In this document: positions 16,661 through 25,211 of the stretch, in pieces | Layout of the letters: each line of letters starts with the position of its first letter | Position numbering within the stretch: position 1 is the stretch's first letter | Source of the DNA: Synergistaceae bacterium | GTDB lineage: Bacteria > Synergistota > Synergistia > Synergistales > Synergistaceae | Assembly (NCBI GenBank): GCA_030523725.1 | Contig: JAUNHV010000002.1 | Coordinates: 1-64,000 of the forward strand | Direction: 5' to 3' | DNA length: 64,000 nucleotides | Position numbers and translations under genes: made by a program | Notes under the pieces: model-generated | What the model was told of the DNA's origin: nothing | The model's database searches: none | The model's input: only the letters and a program-made list of their open reading frames with translations

Positions 16661-16672
16661 GGGGGGGGGGGG
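16661..16672. repeat. Homopolymer of 12 G (poly-C on the adhesin strand)
   Basis: Twelve consecutive G residues in an otherwise AT-rich intergenic region, 152 bases upstream of the adhesin start. Tracts of this length change size by slipped-strand mispairing and control phase-variable surface proteins in other diderms. I cannot place it with confidence within a promoter; ATTATG lies directly after it on the minus strand and TATAAA about 30 bases before it. Confidence 0.85.
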
Positions 16673-17224
16673 TAACCGTTGCTATCACTGTATTTGTTAC
16701 ACTTTTATAAGTTTCTTGCACTTCCATGTTTCTGTTTTGCTTGGTACCCATCACAATATGCTTCCCTTCCCATAAATTTACCAAACTAATACATCTCGAA
16801 AATAAATATCAAAGTATAGCAAAAAAGTGAAGTTTATGCAAGCATATTACCAATAATAATTTACTACAATTTATCGTTTCATTTTTATGCAGACTTTTTT
16901 CTGCATAGGCAAAACGCACAACCCTGTAATACCATAGCAAAAGCACGTAAAATTAACGCAAAGTCTTAAGAAATTGATGTGTGATTTTTTTCTTTGAGAG
17001 GAGCAAAAATACGCGAAAATTTTTAAGAAAATTGATAGTGTAGAAAAATTTAGAAAATCTTATAAAACTATTTACGATTGATAATTTTTCGATAATTTTT
17101 TGTCGTAAAAAATTTACATTATGTGTAAATGAACTATTGTTTTAGCTTAATTCTGCTGTGTATTTTTTAATGTATAAAAACATACAGTAAATAAAATAAT
17201 ATGCAATATATACAAATAATAGAC
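16673..17224. other. Gene-free AT-rich stretch between adhesin and mraZ
   Basis: About 550 bases separating the divergent adhesin and division cluster. It is strongly AT-rich with many A and T runs. A 72-codon minus-strand ORF (16566-16784) crosses the G tract but has no recognisable similarity. Apart from the elements listed separately I see no RNA gene or convincing coding signal. Confidence 0.6.
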
Positions 17225-17252
17225 TTGAAATGTGGAAAAAAAAGTATAAAAT
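17225..17252 (+). promoter_or_regulatory. Promoter of the division/cell-wall cluster
   Basis: TTGAAA at 17225-17230 and TAAAAT at 17247-17252 with a 16-bp spacer (TATAAA at 17245 overlaps). The expected start point falls at the beginning of the MraZ-type repeats, which fits repression by the first gene product. Confidence 0.55.
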
Positions 17253-17260
17253 TTATCGTA

Positions 17261-17300
17261 GTGGGAGAAAGTGGTAGAAAATAGTAGAAAGTGGGAAATT
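17261..17300 (+). promoter_or_regulatory. MraZ operator: four tandem 10-bp repeats
   Basis: Four head-to-tail decamers occur: GTGGGAGAAA, GTGGTAGAAA, ATAGTAGAAA and GTGGGAAATT. The 10-bp period and the TGGG/AAAGTGG core match the TGGGN repeats bound by E. coli MraZ and the AAAGTG boxes of Mollicutes. They lie directly before mraZ and cover its leader and ribosome-binding region. A further GTGGGAA occurs at 17311, inside the first codons. Confidence 0.85.
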
Positions 17301-17304
17301 TATC

Positions 17305-17733
17305 ATGTTAGTGGGAACATATACTCCAAAACCGGATGCAAAATCAAGAGTGGTTTTTCCCTCCAAGTTTCGTGCAGAGCTTGGAGCGTCTGTTGTTGTG
17401 ACCATTGGCATGGAACATTCCATCGCTGTCTATTCCAGAGAAGAGTGGGAAGTTTACTTGGAAAGAGTAAAGCAACTTTCTACTTTTAAAAAGGATGCTC
17501 GCGATTTTAGACGCTTCATATTGTCAAAAACATACGAGTTAGACTTTGACGCTGCCGGTAGAATCATTATACCACAAGACCTGAAGACATATGCAGGAAT
17601 TGATTCTCAAATTACACTGATAGGTGTTGAGAACCATGTTGAGGTTTGGAACTCAGAAAAATGGGCTGAACATGAGACCGAAATTATGGCAGGCTTGGAG
17701 TCCATGGCGGAAGCCCTTGAAAATAAGAATTAA
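17305..17733 (+). CDS. mraZ: Transcriptional regulator MraZ
   Basis: A 142-residue double AbrB-like (swapped hairpin) DNA-binding protein that forms rings and controls its own dcw operon. The two half-domains each carry the DxxxR motif: DAKSRVVFPSKFR near residue 11 and DAAGRIIIPQDL near residue 83. ATG 17305 gives the canonical MLVGTYTPKPD start; the ribosome site is weak and lies inside the last operator repeat, so repressor binding and translation share sequence. rsmH begins two bases after its stop. Confidence 0.95.
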   Translation: MLVGTYTPKPDAKSRVVFPSKFRAELGASVVVTIGMEHSIAVYSREEWEVYLERVKQLSTFKKDARDFRRFILSKTYELDFDAAGRIIIPQDLKTYAGIDSQITLIGVENHVEVWNSEKWAEHETEIMAGLESMAEALENKN

Positions 17734-17735
17734 TC

Positions 17736-18704
17736 ATGCCAGAACATGTTTCTGTTCTGCTGAATGAAGTTCTTGCTTTTGCAAGGGATGCCGAAGCTAA
17801 TTCTATTGATGGGGATTTTACAGTCCTTGATGCAACATTGGGATTAGCGGGGCATTCTCGTGCGATATTGCAACAATGTAATGTGAATTTTCTTTATGGC
17901 TATGATCAAGATGCGGAAGCAAGAAAGATTGCTGAAAGAAATTTGGCGAATTTTTCTGGCAAATTCAAAATATTTCCGCACAATTTTTCTCAAATAGTAG
18001 AGTTAATGGATACCCCCTTTTTTAATGGATTAAATTTTATTCTTTTTGATCTTGGTGTTTCTAATTTACAGCTAGTTGAGGTTGAACGGGGGTTTTCCTT
18101 TGTAAATAATGGTCCGCTAGATATGCGTATGAACCAATCGAACGCAAAAATACGGACTGCGGCTGATATTCTTAATGGTTCTAGTGTTAAGGAACTCACG
18201 GAAATATTTCGTGCATTTGGTGAGGAAAAATACGCACACAATATCGCTAAGGCAATTGACAGAAAAAAGCAAAATGGATTTGTTTTTAAGACGACATATG
18301 AGCTTGTAGATGTTATCCGTCAAACCTTGCCACAGGCAATTCAACGCCACTCTGGTGGGCATCCTGCTAGACGTGTGTTTCAGGCCTTAAGGATTGCAGT
18401 AAATTGTGAAATGGATGTATTAAAAGAAGCTTTATCCTCTGCATTTGATCTCTTAAGAGCACATGGCATTTTGTGTGTCATAAGCTATCATTCCCTAGAG
18501 GACAGAATTGTGAAGAACGCGATGCGCGTAAAAGAAGCTGAATGTGTCGGTATTTGCAAACCGAGAAAAGCAATTACCCCGACAGAAAATGAAATGGAAA
18601 AAAATTACAAATCACGTAGTGCAAAGATGAGAGTTTTTGTTCGGTATGATAAAACTGAGGAAAAGGAGGCAAGAGAAAATGTTATGGCATCGTTCCCATA
18701 CTAG
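17736..18704 (+). CDS. rsmH: 16S rRNA (cytosine-1402-N4)-methyltransferase RsmH
   Basis: A 322-residue SAM-dependent methyltransferase acting on C1402 in the ribosomal decoding centre. It shows the N-terminal HVSVLLNEVL, the SAM loop VLDATLGLAGHSRAIL, FDLGVSNLQLVEVERGFSF, DMRMNQS, and the C-terminal ISYHSLEDRIVK with SRSAKMRV. The first glycine-rich loop has LAG where most members have GGG, a mild variation. It sits two bases after mraZ, and ftsL begins inside its last 26 bases. Confidence 0.95.
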   Translation: MPEHVSVLLNEVLAFARDAEANSIDGDFTVLDATLGLAGHSRAILQQCNVNFLYGYDQDAEARKIAERNLANFSGKFKIFPHNFSQIVELMDTPFFNGLNFILFDLGVSNLQLVEVERGFSFVNNGPLDMRMNQSNAKIRTAADILNGSSVKELTEIFRAFGEEKYAHNIAKAIDRKKQNGFVFKTTYELVDVIRQTLPQAIQRHSGGHPARRVFQALRIAVNCEMDVLKEALSSAFDLLRAHGILCVISYHSLEDRIVKNAMRVKEAECVGICKPRKAITPTENEMEKNYKSRSAKMRVFVRYDKTEEKEARENVMASFPY

Positions 18705-19119
18705 TGAAAGTAAGTCTTACGAATCAAAGATATTTATCCAGTTTTTTGCAATAATCTTGGTGTTTTCTCTTGCAGGTACTCTTGTCTATTTTAGACGATT
18801 GAATTTGGAAATTGAAAGAGAATTGGGCGACATCAATAAGGAGGTTTCTGTTGCAAAATCGGAGAATTCTGACCTCAGGCGAAGGATTACGGAACTTGCC
18901 TCCCCTGTCAGAGTTTTAGGCGCGGTTAGAGGGGATTCGATAAAAGATGAAACATCTAAAGCTTTGGATGTAATAATTACAAAAGAAGAGCTGAATGCTA
19001 ATAGAGCAGGCACTTCGGATGATTTGTTTGCTTCAGTATCTGCGAGAAAGGAAGAAAGTTTGATTGCCACACTTGGAAATTCTGCTTTCTTTACAGGAAG
19101 TGCACATGCGAAAGATTAA
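18679..19119 (+). CDS. ftsL: Cell division protein FtsL (by position and topology)
   Basis: About 146 residues. A short basic cytosolic N-terminus is followed by one membrane segment at ~18-37 and a heptad-patterned periplasmic coiled coil (RRLNLEIERELGDINKEV), the FtsL/DivIC topology. The tail beyond the coiled coil is longer than usual and low in recognisable motif. Sequence identity to known FtsL is weak, so the call rests on topology and on its place between rsmH and ftsI. ATG 18679 is preceded by AAGGAGG; the longer frame from 18637 lacks one. Its end overlaps ftsI by 14 bases. Confidence 0.75.
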   Translation: MLWHRSHTSESKSYESKIFIQFFAIILVFSLAGTLVYFRRLNLEIERELGDINKEVSVAKSENSDLRRRITELASPVRVLGAVRGDSIKDETSKALDVIITKEELNANRAGTSDDLFASVSARKEESLIATLGNSAFFTGSAHAKD

Positions 19120-20851
19120 TATTGAAAAGTTAAATATGCAAAAACCAAGTGGAATGCCAAAACGTAGCAGATTCACTTGGTTTTTGTCACATTATATGAA
19201 TAGTCATTCAGATAATTACAGTAACGTAAGAGGATATATTGTTTGGGGTATCATGTTTTTTGCTGTCATTCTTCTGATTATTTTTACGGCTATTAGACAA
19301 TTTTTTCCGGATGAAAGAGTTGTTCAAAGAGGTGAAAGCCAATATTGGGGGAAGATGAATATAAGTGCCTCACGTGGGGATATTCTTGATAGACGTGACT
19401 CGCCTCTTGCTATTTCTGTGCCGACAGTTTTATTTTTTATTGATCCAAAAAATTGGGATACGCAAAATGCTCCAATGCTTGGAGAATTTTTTGGCGAGGG
19501 AGTAGTTAAAAAATTTTCGCGTCTATTGCCAGGTAGATATCAAATAGTAAAAAGAAATGTTCGTTTGGATAGTGCAAAGCGAATAATTGAACGTAAAATT
19601 CCTGGTCTTAGTATTAAACGCGAAAATTTGCGCGTCTATCCACACGGGAGTTTGGCATTTCATATATTAGGCTACTGTGATATAGATGGACATGGTCAAG
19701 CTGGCATTGAGCTAGAGTGGGATGATTTGCTTTTTATTCAGTCTCAGGAATTTACTACTGCAAGGATGTCAAAAAGGAGCAGTGACGGATATGGCGGCGA
19801 TATTCTAGATGAAATTAGTAGAGTAAAATTGACTCTTGATGTTCGCTTTCAAGAAATTGTGGAAGCGAATTTAGCTCTTGCAGCTAAGCAACACAATGTT
19901 AAGTGGGCAGCAGGGATAATTATGAACCCCAAAACAGGTGAAGTGCTTGCTATAGCAAGCTATCCTACAGCGGATGGTAACAAACGCCATTTCTCAAGTC
20001 CACTTGTCATGATGAATAATGCTGTTGGTCGTAACTATGAACCGGGGTCAATTTTTAAGCCACTTAGTATGTCTATTGCCTTGGAGCTTGGTGGAACAAA
20101 TAAAAATATGACTTATGTATGTGGTGGAAGAATAGCACTCCATGACGCAGTAATTCACGATGTCAACAATCATGCACATGGACACCAAACTTTACATCAG
20201 GTCTTGATGAATTCTTGTAATATAGGGATGTCTTTAATGGCGGAGAAATGTGCGCATTATGATACCTATAAAATGCTTGTGCAGTATGGCTTTGGCAGAA
20301 AGAGTGGAATTGATACAGCTGGAGAAGAAGCTGGATTGTTGAATAAGCCAGAGGAATGGCGAGGTATAGTTGCTGCAAATACCTTTATTGGACAGGGTGT
20401 TGGCGTTACTGCAATACAAATGGTTACCGCAATGTCTGCGATTGCAAATGGGGGCAAAATTTTCAAACCATATATCGTAGACACAGTTTATGGCAGAGAT
20501 GGAAAGGTGGTCTACAAAGGAAGACCAAAGATAAGGTATCAGGTCATTTCCAAAGGAACAGCAGATTTCATAAGGTCAGGTATGGAGCAGGTTGTCGCTG
20601 CTGGTGGTGGTAGAGCAGCAAAATCAAAAACTGTTGAAATTGCTGGAAAGACCGGAACTGCCCAAGTCGCAGAACATGGACACTATACTGGACGACATAA
20701 CGCGTCATTCATTGGAATGTGGCCAGCCTCTGCTCCTGAGTATGTTATGGTTATTACTTTAGGAGAACCTAGTAGTGGAAGTTATTATGGTGGTAAAATA
20801 GCTGCACCGTGCTTTAAAAAAATTGTTGAAGAAATAGAAAAGGTTGAATAG
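19106..20851 (+). CDS. ftsI: Division transpeptidase FtsI (PBP3-like, class B)
   Basis: A 581-residue septal D,D-transpeptidase. After a cytosolic segment and one membrane helix (~45-65) come the pedestal domain (SASRGDILDRRDSPLA) and the penicillin-binding domain with Ser315-x-x-Lys318 (GSIFK), SCN at 370-372 and KTG at 515-517 (AGKTGTAQ). There is no C-terminal PASTA domain, so it is FtsI rather than SpoVD-like. ATG 19106 (after ACAGGAAG) was chosen over 19064; it overlaps ftsL. murE follows after 15 bases. Confidence 0.93.
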   Translation: MRKINIEKLNMQKPSGMPKRSRFTWFLSHYMNSHSDNYSNVRGYIVWGIMFFAVILLIIFTAIRQFFPDERVVQRGESQYWGKMNISASRGDILDRRDSPLAISVPTVLFFIDPKNWDTQNAPMLGEFFGEGVVKKFSRLLPGRYQIVKRNVRLDSAKRIIERKIPGLSIKRENLRVYPHGSLAFHILGYCDIDGHGQAGIELEWDDLLFIQSQEFTTARMSKRSSDGYGGDILDEISRVKLTLDVRFQEIVEANLALAAKQHNVKWAAGIIMNPKTGEVLAIASYPTADGNKRHFSSPLVMMNNAVGRNYEPGSIFKPLSMSIALELGGTNKNMTYVCGGRIALHDAVIHDVNNHAHGHQTLHQVLMNSCNIGMSLMAEKCAHYDTYKMLVQYGFGRKSGIDTAGEEAGLLNKPEEWRGIVAANTFIGQGVGVTAIQMVTAMSAIANGGKIFKPYIVDTVYGRDGKVVYKGRPKIRYQVISKGTADFIRSGMEQVVAAGGGRAAKSKTVEIAGKTGTAQVAEHGHYTGRHNASFIGMWPASAPEYVMVITLGEPSSGSYYGGKIAAPCFKKIVEEIEKVE

Positions 20852-20866
20852 TGTGGGGAGTTACAA

Positions 20867-22369
20867 ATGACAATAAAAGTTCTATTGCAAAAATTGCAGG
20901 ATTTAGGATTGAATTTTACAACAAAACATTGTGATGCTAGGATTTTAGAAGACGTTAACGTGCTAGATGTTTATTCTAACAGCAGAGAAACACATTGCAA
21001 AGAGTCTATCTTTGTAGCAACGAAGGGGCTGACATTTGATGGCCATGTGTTTGCTTTAGATTTAGCGCGTCAAGGTCGTGTTAATGCCTTATTGCTTGAA
21101 ACTGCTATAGACTATGATATTCCTCAAATCATTGTGAGTGATTCTCGGCGTGCTATGGGGATTCTTGCATCTGTTATTTATGGCATACCGTCAAATTCTC
21201 TTCAAATGATAGGTATCACGGGGACAAATGGTAAAACGACAACAAGTTTTATTGTACGTAGCATATTAAACAAACTAAACATAAAAACTGGTATGTGTGG
21301 CACAATTATTTATGACGATGGTAAAAAAATTTGCCATGCTAATCACACTACACCAGAAGGTTGTGATCTGCAACGACTTTTTAAAGACATGGTAGTAAAC
21401 CTTTGTAAGGCTTGTGTTATGGAGGTCTCGTCGCATTCGCTAGCGCAGGGACGAGTTGACGGAACTAAATATGATGTCGCCGTTTTTACTAATCTAACAG
21501 AAGATCATCTGGATTTTCATAAAACGATGGAAAACTATTTCGAAGCAAAAAAGTTGCTTTTTACCAAATATTTGAAAACCAAAGGGACATCGTGTATCGT
21601 AGTGGACTCTAGTTGGGGCTCGTCTTTGGCTAATATATTTAGCGGAAGTTGCATTACAATTTCCTTGCAAGATGAGGCAGCAGACATTTTTGCCAAAGTG
21701 CTTGAAGAAAATACAAAAGGCACAAAATTAGCGTTGAAAGTCTTTAAAAGTTCATATATTGCTTCTATACCATTTGTTGGACGACATAATATTTATAACG
21801 CACTTTGTGCTATTGCTGCGATTTATGGACTGGGAATTGATATGGAGAGAATTCTGTCGGTTTTGTCTGAGGTTGAACAGGTTCCTGGCAGACTTGAAAA
21901 ATACGTCCTTAGTAATGGTGTCGTGGTTGTCATAGATTTTGCTCATACGCCTGATGGATTGGAGAAAGTACTTGCCGCTATGAACCATTTTTCACACAAC
22001 AATTTAATTTGTGTCTTCGGAGCTGGTGGAGATAGGGATAAAACCAAAAGACCAATAATGGGAAGTGTTGCGGGAAGTCTATGTGACAAGGTTATTATCA
22101 CGAGCGATAATCCTCGTAGCGAAGAGCCTACTACGATAATTAAAGAGATTGAAGAGGGATTAAAGAACAGTAATACGTATTACGAAAAGATTTGTGATAG
22201 GCGTGAAGGAGTATATCGTGCTTTGGATATTGCTAAAGAAGGGGATATTGTTGTTATAGCAGGAAGAGGACATGAAACACATCAAATTCTTGCAGACAAA
22301 GTTATTCCATTACAAGACAAAAATATTTTAACGGATTGGGCAAGAGAAAAATGTGTGAAAATAATATAA
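20867..22369 (+). CDS. murE: UDP-MurNAc-L-Ala-D-Glu:meso-diaminopimelate ligase MurE
   Basis: A 500-residue cytosolic ATP-dependent Mur ligase adding the third stem-peptide residue. Visible: the N-terminal UDP-binding domain (YSNSRE, DGHVFA), the P-loop GTNGKT at 119-124, the TTPEG loop, the carbamylated-Lys region (EDHLDFH...YFEAKKLLF), and DNPR at 414-417. DNPR is the mDAP-specific version, so the wall is meso-DAP type. GGGAG lies 9 bases before the ATG. murF starts inside its last 19 bases. Confidence 0.96.
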   Translation: MTIKVLLQKLQDLGLNFTTKHCDARILEDVNVLDVYSNSRETHCKESIFVATKGLTFDGHVFALDLARQGRVNALLLETAIDYDIPQIIVSDSRRAMGILASVIYGIPSNSLQMIGITGTNGKTTTSFIVRSILNKLNIKTGMCGTIIYDDGKKICHANHTTPEGCDLQRLFKDMVVNLCKACVMEVSSHSLAQGRVDGTKYDVAVFTNLTEDHLDFHKTMENYFEAKKLLFTKYLKTKGTSCIVVDSSWGSSLANIFSGSCITISLQDEAADIFAKVLEENTKGTKLALKVFKSSYIASIPFVGRHNIYNALCAIAAIYGLGIDMERILSVLSEVEQVPGRLEKYVLSNGVVVVIDFAHTPDGLEKVLAAMNHFSHNNLICVFGAGGDRDKTKRPIMGSVAGSLCDKVIITSDNPRSEEPTTIIKEIEEGLKNSNTYYEKICDRREGVYRALDIAKEGDIVVIAGRGHETHQILADKVIPLQDKNILTDWAREKCVKII

Positions 22370-23763
22370 AAAAAATTTGTGCTAAGGAAATCTGTGAATC
22401 ACTAGGTTTTGAGGTCGTTGGACCTGATACGAGTCTAATACTAGAATGGAATGCAGACAACAGAGTCATAGAAAAAGGAAATGGTTTTATTGCCATAAAA
22501 GGTGCAAAGGTTGATGGACACGATTTTATAGCAGATGCAATAGCTAGCGGAGCGTCTGTTATTGTTGCAGAGAAAAATAAGCGCGAATATGTAGCAGAGC
22601 TTGCGAGCAAAAATAGCAATGTTACATTTATTTTGGTTAATGAATCTATCCATGATTTTGCATGTATAGCCAAAGCATATTTAGAAATTATCAAGCCGAT
22701 TGTTGTAGCAATTACTGGCAGTGTCGGAAAGACAACCACAAAGGAGCTTTGCCTTACAGTTGCAGGTTGCAAATATAGAACTTATGGTACAAAAGTAAAC
22801 CGCAATACGCTCTTAGGGACAAGTCTTACTATTATGTCGATGCCAAATGATACGGAAGTGTTAGTGCTTGAGTTTGGAACAAACCATTTCGGAGAGATAC
22901 AGGAACTTGCCGATTATTTTCCTCCTGATATTGCCATCATAACAGAAATTGCAGATGCACATCTTGAAGCATTTAAATCCCGCGACGGTGTTCTCAAAGA
23001 AAAAACTTGTATTCTATCCCATAAAGAAAAATTGAAGACAATAATTTATAATAAGGACAATGAACATCTACGATTTTACTTTGACAACAATTCTTATTCT
23101 TGTCCGATTTATGCCGTTGGAAAAAATGGTAACTGTAAGATTAATGAAAAAATTTCTCTAACAGTTTCACCGCAAAAAACATCCTGCAACTGTGAGATAG
23201 AAGGGCAAAATGTAGTGCTAGAAAGCTCACTTTTTGGAGTGCAGCACATAAAAAATATGGCATTTGCCCTATGCCTTGGTCATTTTTTTAAGATAGATTT
23301 GCAAAGTGTCAAAGAGGCATTAGCTTCAATGGCTGTTTTGGAGGGGAGAGGACGGATCTATCCTCTGAAAAATCATTGCTACCTCATTGATGAAGCCTAT
23401 AACTCTAATCCAACATCTTGCGAAATGGCAATAAAAAATATGCTGTATGGTGCAATTGGGGAGAACACACGGTTCAAAACATGTGCTGTTCTTGGTGGCA
23501 TGAGAGAACTAGGGGAAAAGGCTGACTCATCTCATCAGTACATAATCGATAAACTTACTGACATTGATTATATCTATTTGCTAGGGGAAGAGTGGAAAAA
23601 TTGTAATCTCTGTAATTTGAGATACGTTGAGTTCTGTGATTCTTTAGATACATTAAAGCAAGCGGTGTGTAATCTTGTTAAAAAATTAGAAAATACAATT
23701 GTGCTCGTCAAGGGATCAAATTCATACGGACTTTGCAATGTCGTTAATGACATAATGGGTTGA
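22351..23763 (+). CDS. murF: UDP-MurNAc-tripeptide:D-Ala-D-Ala ligase MurF
   Basis: 470 residues; ligates D-Ala-D-Ala to the tripeptide. P-loop GSVGKT at 123-128, NRNTLLG(T)S, LEFGTNHFGEI, the IDEAYNSNPTS C-terminal domain motif and AVLGGMRELG are all present. ATG 22351 was chosen; the in-frame TTG 22336 would deepen the overlap with murE. After it the usual mraY gene is absent: a 127-base gap leads directly to murD. Confidence 0.95.
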   Translation: MCENNIKKICAKEICESLGFEVVGPDTSLILEWNADNRVIEKGNGFIAIKGAKVDGHDFIADAIASGASVIVAEKNKREYVAELASKNSNVTFILVNESIHDFACIAKAYLEIIKPIVVAITGSVGKTTTKELCLTVAGCKYRTYGTKVNRNTLLGTSLTIMSMPNDTEVLVLEFGTNHFGEIQELADYFPPDIAIITEIADAHLEAFKSRDGVLKEKTCILSHKEKLKTIIYNKDNEHLRFYFDNNSYSCPIYAVGKNGNCKINEKISLTVSPQKTSCNCEIEGQNVVLESSLFGVQHIKNMAFALCLGHFFKIDLQSVKEALASMAVLEGRGRIYPLKNHCYLIDEAYNSNPTSCEMAIKNMLYGAIGENTRFKTCAVLGGMRELGEKADSSHQYIIDKLTDIDYIYLLGEEWKNCNLCNLRYVEFCDSLDTLKQAVCNLVKKLENTIVLVKGSNSYGLCNVVNDIMG

Positions 23764-23838
23764 GAATGAACCGGCAATAATATTTTCTATATCTAGTCTT
23801 GAAAAATAATTTTCGTTTGTCTGGGGCAATCTGTGATT

Positions 23839-23865
23839 TTGCCTTTATGTGGTAAAATTTATACT
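23839..23865 (+). promoter_or_regulatory. Possible internal promoter before murD
   Basis: TTGCCT at 23839-23844 and TATACT at 23860-23865 with a 15-bp spacer, in the largest gap of the mur cluster. The spacing is suboptimal. Confidence 0.3.
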
Positions 23866-23890
23866 ATCAGTGACGTGGGAGAATAATATT

Positions 23891-25207
23891 ATGGAGAGAA
23901 TTACAATAATAGGTTCCGGTGTTTCCGGATCTGCGCTCGCTTTTTTAGCAAAGAAGCTTGGACACGAAGTGTTTATTTCAGATGCCAAGGATATTAAAGC
24001 TGAATTAAAACAAAAATTTATTGAACAAGGTATACAATTCGAAGATGGTGGTCATACGCAAAAGGTACTAGAATGTGATAAAATCATTCCAAGTCCTGCA
24101 ATACCACACAGCCTACCTATCCTGCAAATGGCACAAAATAATAATATTCCAATTGTAGGTGAATTAGATTTTGTCTATCCTTATCTAAATGGTAAAATAA
24201 TCTCTGTTACAGGTAGTAATGGTAAAACTACAACTACGTCTCTCATAGGACACCTTTTAAAGGAGCAAGGATGCAAGACGGCCGTAGGTGGTAATATTGG
24301 TCTTGGCGTGGCTGAACTTGCACTGGAATCTTTTGATTATATTGTGCTTGAGTTGTCAAGTTTTCAGCTGTCTCGCGCAAAAACATTTAGAACAAATGTT
24401 GGTATAGTAACAAATTTAGCACCCGATCATATCAACTGGCATGGTAGCTTAGAGGCGTATGTGGAGGCAAAGGCGGTCTTATTAAAATCAGTTGTCTATG
24501 GTGGACTTGCTATTTGTCAGCTCAGTGATAAAAAATATCTTGAGACAAAGAGTTATGTTAATAGAAAATTTATTTCATGGTATGATACTAGTGAGAATTC
24601 CATTTATTGTTCAGAAAAAGATTCTTGTGCTTTTATTGGGGCTAATAAGCTGTTTGATTTTGCAAATACAACTTTGCTAGGTAAACACAACATGGAAAAT
24701 ATTGCAATGGCATTGACAGCGCTGGCATTTTTTAACGTCTCCAGTTCGAAAGATGCTTTGTACAGTTTTAAAGCTCCAGATCATCGTTGTAATTTTGTTG
24801 CACAAAGAGATGGTGTTATCTTTGTGAATGATTCTAAGGGAACGAACGTAGCTGCAACTGTGACAGCACTTACGTCGCTTCCAAATAAGAAAATTATTAT
24901 CTTGGGAGGTCAAGGTAAAGGAGAAAGTTATGAGCCACTTGCCTCTGTTGTGGCAGAGAATGCAAGTTATGCTATTCTCTTAGGTGAAGAAAAAGAGAAA
25001 ATAGCGGCTGCGTTAAAAGGAATAAAATTTAATGAATTTGAGTTTGCTAATGACATGAAAGGAGCAGTTGCTGCGGCTTATTCTCATGCAAAATCAGGTG
25101 AAACTGTTCTCCTATCGCCTGCTTGTACAAGTTGGGATATGTATCCATCCTATGAGGCTCGTGGCGAAGATTTTGTGCACTGTGTTAGGGATTTAATAGG
25201 AGGCTAA
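23891..25207 (+). CDS. murD: UDP-MurNAc-L-alanine:D-glutamate ligase MurD
   Basis: A 438-residue Mur ligase adding D-Glu. It has an N-terminal Rossmann-like domain (IIGSGVSGSALA), the P-loop GSNGKT at 108-113, the NIGLGVAELAL and LELSSFQL motifs, NLAPDHINWH, the C-terminal DHRCNFV with NDSKGTNV, and LLSPACTSWDMY. ATG 23891 with GTGGGAG upstream was chosen over the longer frame from 23849. ftsW follows after four bases. Confidence 0.95.
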   Translation: MERITIIGSGVSGSALAFLAKKLGHEVFISDAKDIKAELKQKFIEQGIQFEDGGHTQKVLECDKIIPSPAIPHSLPILQMAQNNNIPIVGELDFVYPYLNGKIISVTGSNGKTTTTSLIGHLLKEQGCKTAVGGNIGLGVAELALESFDYIVLELSSFQLSRAKTFRTNVGIVTNLAPDHINWHGSLEAYVEAKAVLLKSVVYGGLAICQLSDKKYLETKSYVNRKFISWYDTSENSIYCSEKDSCAFIGANKLFDFANTTLLGKHNMENIAMALTALAFFNVSSSKDALYSFKAPDHRCNFVAQRDGVIFVNDSKGTNVAATVTALTSLPNKKIIILGGQGKGESYEPLASVVAENASYAILLGEEKEKIAAALKGIKFNEFEFANDMKGAVAAAYSHAKSGETVLLSPACTSWDMYPSYEARGEDFVHCVRDLIGG

Positions 25208-25211
25208 TTAT

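Noticed and set aside
16661-16672. G tract as a sequencing artefact
   Set aside because: Homopolymer length may be miscounted, but a run this long in an AT-rich region upstream of an adhesin is unlikely to be spurious; exact length remains uncertain.
16566-16784. 72-codon minus-strand ORF crossing the G tract
   Set aside because: No recognisable similarity, no clear ribosome site, and its frame depends on the unstable tract. A leader peptide cannot be excluded but is not supported.
23764-23890. Remnant of mraY between murF and murD
   Set aside because: The 127 bases contain stops in all frames that I read and none of the MraY motifs, so it is described as a gap rather than a pseudogene.
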